Of a DNA stretch of 24,620 bases, positions 5,402 through 12,525 are shown piece by piece. The notes under the pieces are model-generated. The model worked only from the letters and a program-made list of their open reading frames with translations, had not been told where the DNA came from and ran no database searches. Source of the stretch: a virus; IMG/VR virus record IMGVR_UViG_3300032081_000295, positions 1-24,620 of that record; one strand, 5' to 3'. The translations under genes were made by a program, and so were the position numbers. Position 1 is the first letter of the stretch; each line of letters begins with the position of its first letter.

Positions 5402-7212
5402 TGAGTAGACTAGTATTTGATATAGAAACGGATGGGCTTGATGCCACCAAGATATGGTGTATCGTTGCTCAAGATGTAGAATCTAAAACAGTATACAGCT
5501 ACGGGCCTAACCAGCTTGATGAAGGCTATGATCTTCTTGAGTCTGCTGACTCTCTTGTAGGTCATAACATTATAGGATTTGATATTCCTGTGGTACAACG
5601 ACTTATGAAGAAGCCTGACTTCTCTAAAGATAAAAAGATTATAGATACTCTTGTATTATCTAGACTCTTTAATCCTGTTAGAGACGGTGGGCATAGTCTG
5701 AATCAGTGGGGCCATGATCTTGGTTTTAATAAGATGGACTTCAAAGAGTTTGAGTCTTACTCTCCTGAGATGCTAGAGTATTGTATACGTGATGTTGAAT
5801 TAAATACTCAAGTATACTTTGCGTTGAAAGAACTAAGCAGAGGTTTCGCACCTCACTCAGTAGACCTTGAGCATGGTATAGCTAGGATAATCAAAGACCA
5901 AGAAGCACACGGATTCTTTTTCAACGGGCCTAAAGCAGAGATGTTATTGGCTCAGATCAGAGAGCGTATGACTGAGGTAGAAAAAGAAACTAAGACTGTA
6001 TTCTTACCTAAGATAGTAAGGCAGAAGCTGTACCCACGTTATACAAAGACTGGTACTATCTCTAAACTTGCTGATCAAGAACAGGCTTATCTTTTAAGAG
6101 GTGGAATAGATAAAGATAAAGCTGACGAGATTCCCGGCGTTAGATTAACAGAGGAAGAACACAGTTTGTTTTCTGAGAAGAATCATGCTGTACCTATGCA
6201 TATCACACGTACTACTTCCATTGATCTTAATCTAGGTTCGCGTAAGCAGATTGGAGAATACTTACAGGACTTTGGATGGCTACCCAATGAATTTACTGTT
6301 AACGGCAGACCTGTTGTTAACGAGAAGACGTTAAGTAAGATCAAAGGGATACCACAAGCAGAGTTAATCAAAGAGTTTTTTCTACTACAAAAGAGAGAAG
6401 GTCAGATTAAATCATGGCTTGAAAAGGTAGAAGATGACAGCCGTGTACATGGTTACGTTATACCGAATGGTACTATTACAGGACGTATGACTCACCGTGA
6501 TCCTAATATGGCTCAAGTACCCAACCTTGGGTCTGCTTATGGAGCAGAGTGTCGCTCCTGTTGGACAGTACCTAAAGGTTATAAACTGGTAGGCATTGAC
6601 GCTAGTGGTCTTGAGTTGCGTATGCTTGCTCACTACATGAATGACGAGGACTATACTAATGAAATCCTTAACGGAGACATACACACCACTAATCAAAAAC
6701 TTGCAGGACTTGAATCAAGAAATCAGGCGAAGACTTTCATCTATGCACTCCTATACGGAGCAGGAGACGAGAAGCTTGGTAGCGTGGCGGGAGGAGGTAG
6801 GCGAACTGGCGAAAGCCTTAGAAGATCGTTCTTTAATAATCTCCCATCATTTGCAACTCTTAGACATCAAGTTGAAGGAGCAACGGCAAAACGAGACTAC
6901 CTAAAAGGACTTGATGGTAGGAAGCTAAAGGTGCGTAGCGAGCATAGCGCACTCAATACACTGCTGCAAGGAGCAGGAGCTATTGTAATGAAGCAAGCGT
7001 TAGTTATACTAGATGAAAAGATTCAGCATCTAGACGCTCATATAGTTGCTAACGTACACGATGAATGGCAGATAGAAGTAAGAGAAGACCTAGCTGACAC
7101 AGTAGGTAAGCTTGGTGTTGAGGCAATCATTGAAGCCGGTAAGGTTCTTAAACTTAAATGTCCTCTTGATGGGGAATACAAAGTAGGAGACAACTGGAGT
7201 GAAACTCACTAA
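5401..7212 (+). CDS. Family A DNA polymerase with 3'-5' exonuclease, T7 gp5-like
   Basis: The replicative polymerase has 603 residues (T7 gp5 has 704). Exonuclease motifs: D7 and E9 in VFDIETDG, D61 in GHNIIGFD, Y127-x3-D131 in YCIRD. Polymerase motif A: D400 to R407 (DASGLELR); motif B (O helix): R440, K444, Y448 in RNQAKTFIYALLYG; motif C: H553-D554-E555 in NVHDEWQ. The conserved GTITGRMTHRDPNMAQVPN precedes motif A. Y448 is the position equivalent to E. coli Phe762 and T7 Tyr526. The exonuclease domain is shorter than in T7. Residues about 200-280 occupy the place of the T7 thioredoxin-binding insertion but show no clear similarity. No DnaJ-type zinc insertion is seen. Confidence 0.97.
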   Translation: MSRLVFDIETDGLDATKIWCIVAQDVESKTVYSYGPNQLDEGYDLLESADSLVGHNIIGFDIPVVQRLMKKPDFSKDKKIIDTLVLSRLFNPVRDGGHSLNQWGHDLGFNKMDFKEFESYSPEMLEYCIRDVELNTQVYFALKELSRGFAPHSVDLEHGIARIIKDQEAHGFFFNGPKAEMLLAQIRERMTEVEKETKTVFLPKIVRQKLYPRYTKTGTISKLADQEQAYLLRGGIDKDKADEIPGVRLTEEEHSLFSEKNHAVPMHITRTTSIDLNLGSRKQIGEYLQDFGWLPNEFTVNGRPVVNEKTLSKIKGIPQAELIKEFFLLQKREGQIKSWLEKVEDDSRVHGYVIPNGTITGRMTHRDPNMAQVPNLGSAYGAECRSCWTVPKGYKLVGIDASGLELRMLAHYMNDEDYTNEILNGDIHTTNQKLAGLESRNQAKTFIYALLYGAGDEKLGSVAGGGRRTGESLRRSFFNNLPSFATLRHQVEGATAKRDYLKGLDGRKLKVRSEHSALNTLLQGAGAIVMKQALVILDEKIQHLDAHIVANVHDEWQIEVREDLADTVGKLGVEAIIEAGKVLKLKCPLDGEYKVGDNWSETH

Positions 7213-7525
7213 TATGAAACAGAAAGATTTGTTTGAAACAAAAGAAGATTGGGTAGGCAGAGTCTACGATCATAAGTTTGATTTTACACGACTAAAAAAA
7301 CAGCGGCACAGGGTATGGGCTGTTATGATATCTCATGAATGGGTGACTCTTTCTGAGATATCTAATAAAACAGGCGATCCTGAAGCAAGTATTTCTGCAA
7401 GCTTAAGAGATTTTAGAAAGCCTCAGTATGGATCACACACGGTAATGAAAAGACCTAGAGGCTCTAGACAAAGAGGCTTATGGGAATATAAACTAGTGGA
7501 GAATACTTCTAATGAAACCAGTTAA
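7199..7525 (+). CDS. Winged-helix DNA-binding protein (about 108 aa)
   Basis: Residues about 38-98 form a winged-helix pattern: RVWAVMISHEWVTLSEISNK (helix 1 and helix 2), DPEASISASLRDFRK (recognition helix), then the wing GSHTVMKRPRGSRQRGLWEYKL. It probably binds DNA as a small regulator or replication accessory. Two starts are possible: GTG 7199, with AGGAG about 10 bases upstream and 14 bases of overlap with the polymerase, or ATG 7214, whose GGAG is 14 bases away. I favour GTG slightly. The last 14 bases overlap the next gene. The fold call is fairly good; targets are unknown. Confidence 0.78.
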   Translation: MKLTNMKQKDLFETKEDWVGRVYDHKFDFTRLKKQRHRVWAVMISHEWVTLSEISNKTGDPEASISASLRDFRKPQYGSHTVMKRPRGSRQRGLWEYKLVENTSNETS

Positions 7526-7820
7526 AATAACAAACAATAAACCTAAGCATGAACCTAACAGAATAGGGGATATGGCAGAGCATTACGCTATCACTTGGTT
7601 ATGGGACAACGGTTATCATGTATTCAAGAACTGCGGATGTACAGGCCCTGTTGATATTGTTGCTTTAGATCCTGAAGGCAATGTTACTCTTATAGATGTT
7701 AAGTCTTATAAGGATGGTAGACTTGCAGCCAAGACACCACATCAGAAAAAGTTAGGAGTACAATACCTTCACTATAACTCAGTCACACGTAAGTGTAGAT
7801 TCGTAAGGCATCGTAAATGA
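7512..7820 (+). CDS. Small PD-(D/E)XK nuclease (102 aa)
   Basis: Motifs read in order: GDMAEHYA with E23, GPVDIVALD with D48, and LIDVKSYK with D62-x-K64, followed by TPHQKKLGVQYLHYN. This is the minimal core of the PD-(D/E)XK nuclease fold, in a size range like archaeal Hjc-type resolvases and the group I intron endonuclease-like PDDEXK_5 family. The catalytic acid in the third motif is Asp, not the more common Glu. A role in processing recombination or replication intermediates, or host DNA, is inferred from the fold and from its place among nucleases. It overlaps neighbours on both sides by 14 and 4 bases. Confidence 0.75.
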   Translation: MKPVKITNNKPKHEPNRIGDMAEHYAITWLWDNGYHVFKNCGCTGPVDIVALDPEGNVTLIDVKSYKDGRLAAKTPHQKKLGVQYLHYNSVTRKCRFVRHRK

Positions 7821-8674
7821 AAACATTAGACACATTGATCCCTGATATCTATGAGGTTCTTGACGGACTTAACAGCGACAAGGGCATAAACATATCAGAA
7901 GAACTGATGGAAGACTTTCTTTTTAATATGAGAGAAGCTCTTGAAGGCTGGTCAACCCCTCACCTACAGTCAAAGACTATACGTATGTCTAATGTAGGAA
8001 GGCCGCTACGCCGTGTGTGGTATGACATGCAGGACACTGATGATACCAGAAAGGATATGCACCCTTCTAACTTTATTAAGTTCCTGTACGGTCACCTCCT
8101 TGAGCAGATTGCTATACTTCTTATTAAGCTGTCAGGACATGAAGTATCTGGTATGCAGAAAGAAGTAGAGGTAGACGGGATCAAAGGTCACATGGACTGT
8201 AAGATTGATGGCGAGGTTGTTGACATCAAGACCGCATCTAACTTCTCTTTTAAAAAGTTTTCGGAAGGTACGCTAGTAGAGGACGATCCTTTCGGATACC
8301 TTGCACAGCTTGCAGGTTACGAAGAAGCAGAAGGTACAGATGATGGCGGGTTCTTTGCAATTAACAAAGAGTCAGGTGAGATTTGTTTGTTTAGGCCGGG
8401 CAGTCTTTCAAAGCCTAACATCAGAACTAAGATAGCTACCATTAAAGAAAGCCTTACGATAGACGAGCCTCCTGCTATTTGTTATCCTCCAATACCAGAA
8501 GGTAAGAAAGGAAACTTAAGACTAGTATCAGGCTGTGTGTACTGTCCTCATAAGGCTAAGTGTTGGGAAGACTCTAACAACGGTAGAGGTCTTAGAGCTT
8601 TTAAATATTCTAACGGAGTCAAGTATTTTACTCGCGTTATATCTACCCCAAAGGTTGTGGAAATATCATTATGA
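7817..8674 (+). CDS. RecB/Cas4-like PD-(D/E)XK exonuclease with Cys cluster
   Basis: The 285-residue protein carries RecB-family nuclease motifs: GHLLE (H93, E96), GHMD (D127), VVDIKT (D136, K138) and QLAGY (Q164-x3-Y168). C-terminally there are four cysteines, C222, C240, C243 and C249 (GCVYCPHKAKCW), whose C-x2-C-x5-C spacing resembles the iron-sulfur cluster of Cas4 and AddB nucleases, where one distant and three C-terminal Cys hold 4Fe-4S. In those, the first Cys is near the N-terminus; here it is only 18 residues before the others, so zinc is also possible. Likely role: exonuclease for recombination or host DNA breakdown. No cas genes are nearby. ATGA overlap links it to the preceding nuclease gene. 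Confidence 0.83.
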   Translation: MKTLDTLIPDIYEVLDGLNSDKGINISEELMEDFLFNMREALEGWSTPHLQSKTIRMSNVGRPLRRVWYDMQDTDDTRKDMHPSNFIKFLYGHLLEQIAILLIKLSGHEVSGMQKEVEVDGIKGHMDCKIDGEVVDIKTASNFSFKKFSEGTLVEDDPFGYLAQLAGYEEAEGTDDGGFFAINKESGEICLFRPGSLSKPNIRTKIATIKESLTIDEPPAICYPPIPEGKKGNLRLVSGCVYCPHKAKCWEDSNNGRGLRAFKYSNGVKYFTRVISTPKVVEISL

Positions 8675-8952
8675 ATAGAAGGCTATCTAAAAGAATAAAT
8701 AAAAAAGCATCTGAGATTGCTGTTGAGTGGCTCAAGAGTATGCTACCTGAGTCAGAAGCAGAAACAGTAACTGCAAATAATATTCCTAGATCAAACCCAT
8801 GTGCTTACAAGAATGGAGTAGCTTACTCAATACCTTACTCCTTTAAAGGTTCTAAAAGAATTATAAAGGTCTTATTACGTAGAGGTGCAGACTTAGAGTC
8901 TATCACTACATCTGACATAGAAGACCACGTTAGGAGTACTCAGCGATCTTAG
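8671..8952 (+). CDS. Hypothetical basic protein (93 aa)
   Basis: The gene overlaps the exonuclease stop by 4 bases (ATGA). The product starts strongly basic (MNRRLSKRINKKASEIAVEW) and ends GADLESITTSDIEDHVRSTQRS. No family is recognised. The final codons run into a second open frame (8934-9119) in the -1 register, so the annotated C-terminus may not be the natural one if there is a frameshift. Confidence 0.62.
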   Translation: MNRRLSKRINKKASEIAVEWLKSMLPESEAETVTANNIPRSNPCAYKNGVAYSIPYSFKGSKRIIKVLLRRGADLESITTSDIEDHVRSTQRS

Positions 8953-9119
8953 AGCCACCACCAGACATAGACACTGAACCAGAAATTACTATTGTAGAGC
9001 TTGCTAAATTTTTTATAGCAGGCAATGGTAGTATGGCAGAAGTTCCTACTGAAATAATACAACAGCTTTTAATTCTGTTAGAGTTAGAAGTTATAAGAAG
9101 AGAAGGTGTAATACATTAA
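8946..9119 (+). CDS. Possible gene without a normal start codon, or -1 frame continuation of the upstream gene
   Basis: The register from 8934 to 9116 is open for 61 codons and ends TAA 9117-9119, which overlaps the ATG of the endonuclease gene (TAATG), the same junction type used elsewhere in the operon. Predicted residues look protein-like: an acidic, Pro-rich start (EPPPDIDTEPE), then ITIVELAKFFIAG and EVPTEIIQQLLILLELEV. The first ATG is only at 9033 (28 codons) and has no good ribosome binding site. AGGAG at 8932-8936 lies 9 bases before an ATC codon at 8946. Options: a rare ATC start, a -1 shift from the upstream gene, a sequencing error, or a decayed gene. Confidence 0.38.
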   Translation: MLEPPPDIDTEPEITIVELAKFFIAGNGSMAEVPTEIIQQLLILLELEVIRREGVIH

Positions 9120-9550
9120 TGAGAAGAAAGCCCAGAGCAAAAAGACCTATAGAAAAAGGTAAGCCTAAAGGCTACGATTCTAAATGGGAAAAAACTTTAC
9201 ATGATACAGTCTTACAAGATTGGGTACATCACGATGGTACTGTTCCTTATGTCATTGAACACAACTATCATCCTGACTTTACAAAGCGGATAGGACGTAA
9301 GAAAATTATCATTGAAGCTAAAGGTAGATTCTGGGACTACGCTGAATTTACTAAGTACATCTGGATACAGAAAGCTTTACCTAGTAGTACTGAACTGGTA
9401 TTCTTATTTGCAAACTCATCAGCACCCATGCCTCAAGCCAAGAGACGTAAAGACGGTACTAAAAGAAGCCACGGTGAGTGGGCATCTGACAATGGCTTTA
9501 GGTGGTTTACGGTAGAAACATTGCCTGAAGAATGGAGAAGTGAAGAATGA
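9119..9550 (+). CDS. T7 endonuclease I-like Holliday junction resolvase
   Basis: The 143-residue protein (T7 gp3 is 149) carries the endonuclease I active site: E24 in SKWEKTLHD, D53 in YHPDF, and E66-x-K68 in IIIEAKGRF, corresponding to T7 E20, D55, E65 and K67. It cleaves branched DNA and helps resolve concatemers and degrade host DNA. The N-terminus is highly basic (MRRKPRAKRPIEKGKPKG), suited to DNA binding. The start ATG overlaps the TAA of the irregular frame upstream, and the stop overlaps the DUF3310 gene by 4 bases. The family call is secure. Confidence 0.93.
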   Translation: MRRKPRAKRPIEKGKPKGYDSKWEKTLHDTVLQDWVHHDGTVPYVIEHNYHPDFTKRIGRKKIIIEAKGRFWDYAEFTKYIWIQKALPSSTELVFLFANSSAPMPQAKRRKDGTKRSHGEWASDNGFRWFTVETLPEEWRSEE

Positions 9551-9813
9551 AACAGAACACAAAGAAAAAACTTAACGATGCAACCCCTCAAGAGTGGGAC
9601 GCAGTTAGTAGACCAGCCCACTACAACAATGGAGATATTGAATGTATAGACGGAATTCGCGCCATGTTAACCGACGAAGAGTTTGTTGGCTATTTACGCG
9701 GAAACAGTCTGAAGTATCGCTGGCGCTATCCGTACAAAAACGGAACGGAGGATCTAAGAAAAGCCGCGTGGTACGAAGATAAGTTACTGAAGGTTTTGGA
9801 CAAGAATGGATAA
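9547..9813 (+). CDS. DUF3310 phage protein (88 aa)
   Basis: The sequence RPAHYNNGDIECIDGIRAML, then FVGYLRGNSLKYRWRY and NGTEDLRKAAWYEDKLL, is the DUF3310 pattern, a small helical phage protein commonly linked with nucleotide metabolism or replication genes; its biochemical role is not established. It overlaps endonuclease I by 4 bases and the next gene by 8. Its codons differ from the neighbours: Arg is mostly CGC and there are several GCC, GCG, ACG and CCG codons, where adjacent genes prefer CGT and AGA and A/T-ending codons. That may point to a separate origin. Confidence 0.88.
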   Translation: MKQNTKKKLNDATPQEWDAVSRPAHYNNGDIECIDGIRAMLTDEEFVGYLRGNSLKYRWRYPYKNGTEDLRKAAWYEDKLLKVLDKNG

Positions 9814-9991
9814 GAATTACGTTGACCGGAAATCTGAACGCAGAGACAACTACCATAAGAAACGCAAAGGTAAGATTACAAAAGAAAACAAGAACTTTAA
9901 AAACATTCGCTTAGAAGAACTAAGAAAGATAGACGCAGATGAGGAGCTGTTAAATGATGGATCAGTATCAACAATACATACACAAGAGTAG
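9806..9991 (+). CDS. Small basic hypothetical protein (61 aa)
   Basis: The ATG at 9806 overlaps the DUF3310 stop. The product is lysine/arginine-rich in its first 35 residues (YVDRKSERRDNYHKKRKGK), then becomes acidic (LRKIDADEELLNDG). The 3' end overlaps the ribonucleotide reductase start by 38 bases and includes its GAGGAG ribosome binding site at 9941-9946. No family is recognised. Its reality rests on packing and on filling the space between two secure genes. Confidence 0.58.
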   Translation: MDKNYVDRKSERRDNYHKKRKGKITKENKNFKNIRLEELRKIDADEELLNDGSVSTIHTQE

Positions 9992-11828
9992 ATATGCACG
10001 TTACATGGATGAAGAGAAGCGCCGTGAAGAGTGGGGAGAAACAGTTAATCGTTATCTTGCTTTCTTTGTAGAGCGTAATCAGCTTGGTGATTCAGAAGCT
10101 GAAGAGTTGTTTGAATCTATTACTAGACAAGAAGTAATGCCTTCTATGCGTTGTCTTATGACAGCAGGAGCAGCTCTACACCGTGACAACGTGGCGGGTT
10201 TTAACTGTTCTTATCTACCTATTGACAGCCCTCGCTCCTTTGACGAGCTTATGTACATTCTGTTATGCGGTACAGGCGTAGGCTTCAGTGTTGAGCGTGA
10301 CTACGTTAACAAGCTTCCAGAAGTAGCTGACAGCTTTCACGATACAGATTCTACTATTGTTGTAGCTGATAGTAAGGTAGGTTGGGCAAGCTCCTTTAGA
10401 GAGCTTATAAGCCTGTTATATGCTGGTAAGGTTCCTAAGTGTGACTTGACTAGGGTACGTCCAGCAGGCGCTAGGCTCAAGACATTTGGAGGTAGAGCCA
10501 GTGGCCCACAGCCTTTAGCAGAACTATTTAATTTTACTGTTGACATGTTTAAAGTAGCAGCAGGACGCAAGCTAACGTCACTAGAGTGTCATGATTTAGT
10601 ATGTAAGATTGCAGACATTGTTGTGGTAGGCGGTGTGCGTAGGTCAGCTCTTATTAGTTTAAGTAATGTTACTGATAACCGCATGGCTAACGCTAAGAAT
10701 GGTGAGTGGTACTTAGGCAACGGTCAACGAGCCTTAGCAAACAACAGTGCCGTATACTCTGAGAAGCCTGACTTTGATACTTACTCTTCTGAAATGAAAC
10801 GCCTGTATGATTCTAAGTCTGGTGAGCGAGGCATCTTTAGTCGTATTGCAGCTCAGAAAGTAGCAGCACGTAACGAACGAAGAGACGCTACATATAAGTT
10901 TGGTACTAATCCTTGTAGCGAGATTATCCTGCGACCTTATCAGTTCTGTAATCTATCAGAGGTTATTGTTAGACCAAACGATACAGAAGATACCCTTGTA
11001 GAAAAGGTACGTGTCGCTACAATCTTGGGAACGCTTCAATCTACTATGACTGACTTCCGTTATCTACGTAACATCTGGAAAAAAAACACAGAGGAAGAGG
11101 CTCTTCTGGGGGTGTCTATGACAGGCATCATGGACTGCAAATTAACTAATGGATCAACGGGTGAAGAGGCTTTAGGACGGCTCTTAGAGAATCTCAGAGA
11201 CGTTGCTATACTTACTAACAAAACATGGGCGCAGAAGCTAGGAGTTAATCCCTCTGCTGCTATTACTTGTGTTAAGCCTTCTGGCACTGTGTCTCAGTTG
11301 ACTGACAGCGCCAGCGGTATTCACCCAAGGTTTAGTGATTACTACATCAGGACTGTAAGAGCAGACAAGAAAGATCCTCTTGCTACAGCCATGATTGATT
11401 CAGGTTTTCCTCACGAAGAAGACGTAATGAATAACTCTAACTGGGTGTTCAGCTTTCCTCAGAAGGCTCCTAATAAAGCCGTGACAGTAGAAAGCATGGG
11501 AGCTATGGAGCAGTTAAAGCTTTGGAAGATCTATCAAGATAACTGGTGTGAACACAAACCTTCTATGACTTGTTACTATAACGACGATAACTTCTACGCT
11601 GTATGTCAGTGGATCTGGGAAAACTTTGACAGCGTTAGCGGCATTAGCTTTCTTCCAGAAGCAGAGCATGTATATAAGCAAGCACCTTACCAGAAGATAG
11701 ATAAGGCTACGTATCAAAAGCTTTTAAAAGAAATGCCTAAAGATATGGAGTGGGACATTGAAGAGCTGGATGATAACACAGAAGGCGCTCAAACCTTAGC
11801 GTGTGTTTCGGGGGTATGTGAGATATGA
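9954..11828 (+). CDS. nrdJ: Adenosylcobalamin-dependent (class II) ribonucleoside-triphosphate reductase
   Basis: The enzyme reduces ribonucleotides to deoxyribonucleotides using coenzyme B12 and needs no oxygen. The 624 residues resemble the monomeric Lactobacillus leichmannii enzyme (739): QYIHKSRYARYMDEEKRREEW at the N-terminus, C85 in GFNCSY, the catalytic loop N319-P320-C321-S322-E323 matching N406/C408/E410, C332 in QFCNLSE matching C419, the CVKPSGTVSQLTDSASGIH segment, and a C-terminal C617-x4-C622 pair for re-reduction. It is about 115 residues shorter than the reference, so some regulatory or insert regions are reduced. GAGGAG at 9941-9946 lies 7 bases before ATG 9954 (ATG 9957 also possible). 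The host must provide or import cobalamin. Confidence 0.96.
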   Translation: MMDQYQQYIHKSRYARYMDEEKRREEWGETVNRYLAFFVERNQLGDSEAEELFESITRQEVMPSMRCLMTAGAALHRDNVAGFNCSYLPIDSPRSFDELMYILLCGTGVGFSVERDYVNKLPEVADSFHDTDSTIVVADSKVGWASSFRELISLLYAGKVPKCDLTRVRPAGARLKTFGGRASGPQPLAELFNFTVDMFKVAAGRKLTSLECHDLVCKIADIVVVGGVRRSALISLSNVTDNRMANAKNGEWYLGNGQRALANNSAVYSEKPDFDTYSSEMKRLYDSKSGERGIFSRIAAQKVAARNERRDATYKFGTNPCSEIILRPYQFCNLSEVIVRPNDTEDTLVEKVRVATILGTLQSTMTDFRYLRNIWKKNTEEEALLGVSMTGIMDCKLTNGSTGEEALGRLLENLRDVAILTNKTWAQKLGVNPSAAITCVKPSGTVSQLTDSASGIHPRFSDYYIRTVRADKKDPLATAMIDSGFPHEEDVMNNSNWVFSFPQKAPNKAVTVESMGAMEQLKLWKIYQDNWCEHKPSMTCYYNDDNFYAVCQWIWENFDSVSGISFLPEAEHVYKQAPYQKIDKATYQKLLKEMPKDMEWDIEELDDNTEGAQTLACVSGVCEI

Positions 11829-12025
11829 GAGGCAACATCATCTCATTTCAGGTTTATATAGACTCAAAGGGTAATCTAATGACTGAGTACAGTAGATTAC
11901 CTAATGAGGGTTTAAAGATGTTTGACAGCTACGATAAGCCTTACATTAAAAAAGTATTAAATGAGGCCTCTGTTAAGCTGGAGGGGCTTCATGCTTACTT
12001 AGAAAAAGAGCTGCAGGCATTATAA
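11825..12025 (+). CDS. Hypothetical protein (66 aa)
   Basis: The ATG at 11825 overlaps the reductase stop (ATGA) and the TAA at 12023-12025 overlaps the next start (TAATG). The product begins MRGNIISFQVYIDSKGN and ends in a helix (SVKLEGLHAYLEKELQAL). No domain is recognised. Position directly after nrdJ hints at co-expression, not at a shared function. Confidence 0.65.
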   Translation: MRGNIISFQVYIDSKGNLMTEYSRLPNEGLKMFDSYDKPYIKKVLNEASVKLEGLHAYLEKELQAL

Positions 12026-12234
12026 TGGAAGATATATATTTTACACCAGAGACAAGACTGGCTACTGTTCTTAGAACTAATTCTGAAATTATAACCGCAC
12101 TAGCAGCCATAGAGTTAGCAGAAGAAAATATTGCAGTAATTACAGAGCTTTTAAAAAGACATTCAGACTTTGTTATAGAGGTATCCACTAAGGCCGCTCT
12201 AGCTGAACGACTAGATGTAAGAGCGGTTAAGTAA
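12025..12234 (+). CDS. Hypothetical helical protein (69 aa)
   Basis: This is the last rightward gene. The product is almost wholly helical and Ala/Glu/Leu-rich (EIITALAAIELAEENIAV, then TELLKRHSDFVIEV), possibly forming a short coiled coil. Translation is probably coupled to the upstream gene through TAATG. The stop at 12232-12234 directly touches the stop of the first leftward gene. No family is recognised. Confidence 0.65.
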   Translation: MEDIYFTPETRLATVLRTNSEIITALAAIELAEENIAVITELLKRHSDFVIEVSTKAALAERLDVRAVK

Positions 12235-12525
12235 CTACCATTTAACTTTATCAGCCCAGTAAGCCGCAGACATCTTGCCTCTTTTAATATTCTTTGCGTG
12301 TCTTGCTTTAAATGATTTACGTTTGGCTTTCATGCGATCAGACTCCCCGGCCTTTGGTTTTCCTGCTGTCTTTGCACCTTTCTGACCAAAGCGAATTGTT
12401 TTAATTTTATCGCCTTCTTTAGCTACAACAATATGAGACTTCTTAGGATGAGAAGGAGTACGCTTAGGTTTGTTAAAACCACTAACACCTGCTCTTGCTA
12501 AACGCGAATCTTTTTTCTTAGCCAT
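12235..12525 (-). CDS. Lysine-rich conserved marine phage protein (96 aa), DUF6321-like
   Basis: A very basic protein starting MAKKKDSRLARAGVSGFNKP, with the segments PSHPKKSHIVVAKEGDKIK and RKSFKARHAKNIKRGKM and ending SAAYWADKVKW. I recognise this layout from many marine phage genomes, where it is annotated as hypothetical or DUF6321 (name from memory). The two basic conserved blocks and the W-containing end suggest DNA or RNA binding, perhaps in the virion, but no activity is known. AGGAA before the ATG (minus strand) serves as ribosome binding site. It overlaps the 26-residue gene by 8 bases. Confidence 0.82.
   Translation of the reverse strand: MAKKKDSRLARAGVSGFNKPKRTPSHPKKSHIVVAKEGDKIKTIRFGQKGAKTAGKPKAGESDRMKAKRKSFKARHAKNIKRGKMSAAYWADKVKW

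Noticed and set aside
6641-6904. A rightward 87-codon frame inside the DNA polymerase gene
   Set aside because: It covers polymerase motif B in another register, has no ribosome binding site and shows no independent domain.
7817-8674. Idea that the Cas4-like gene belongs to a CRISPR system
   Set aside because: No cas1/cas2 or repeat-spacer array is visible; phages often carry such RecB-family nucleases on their own.
12240-12300. Possible bidirectional terminator at the convergent junction
   Set aside because: No GC-rich hairpin followed by T-runs is present; only a weak 5-bp AT inverted repeat.
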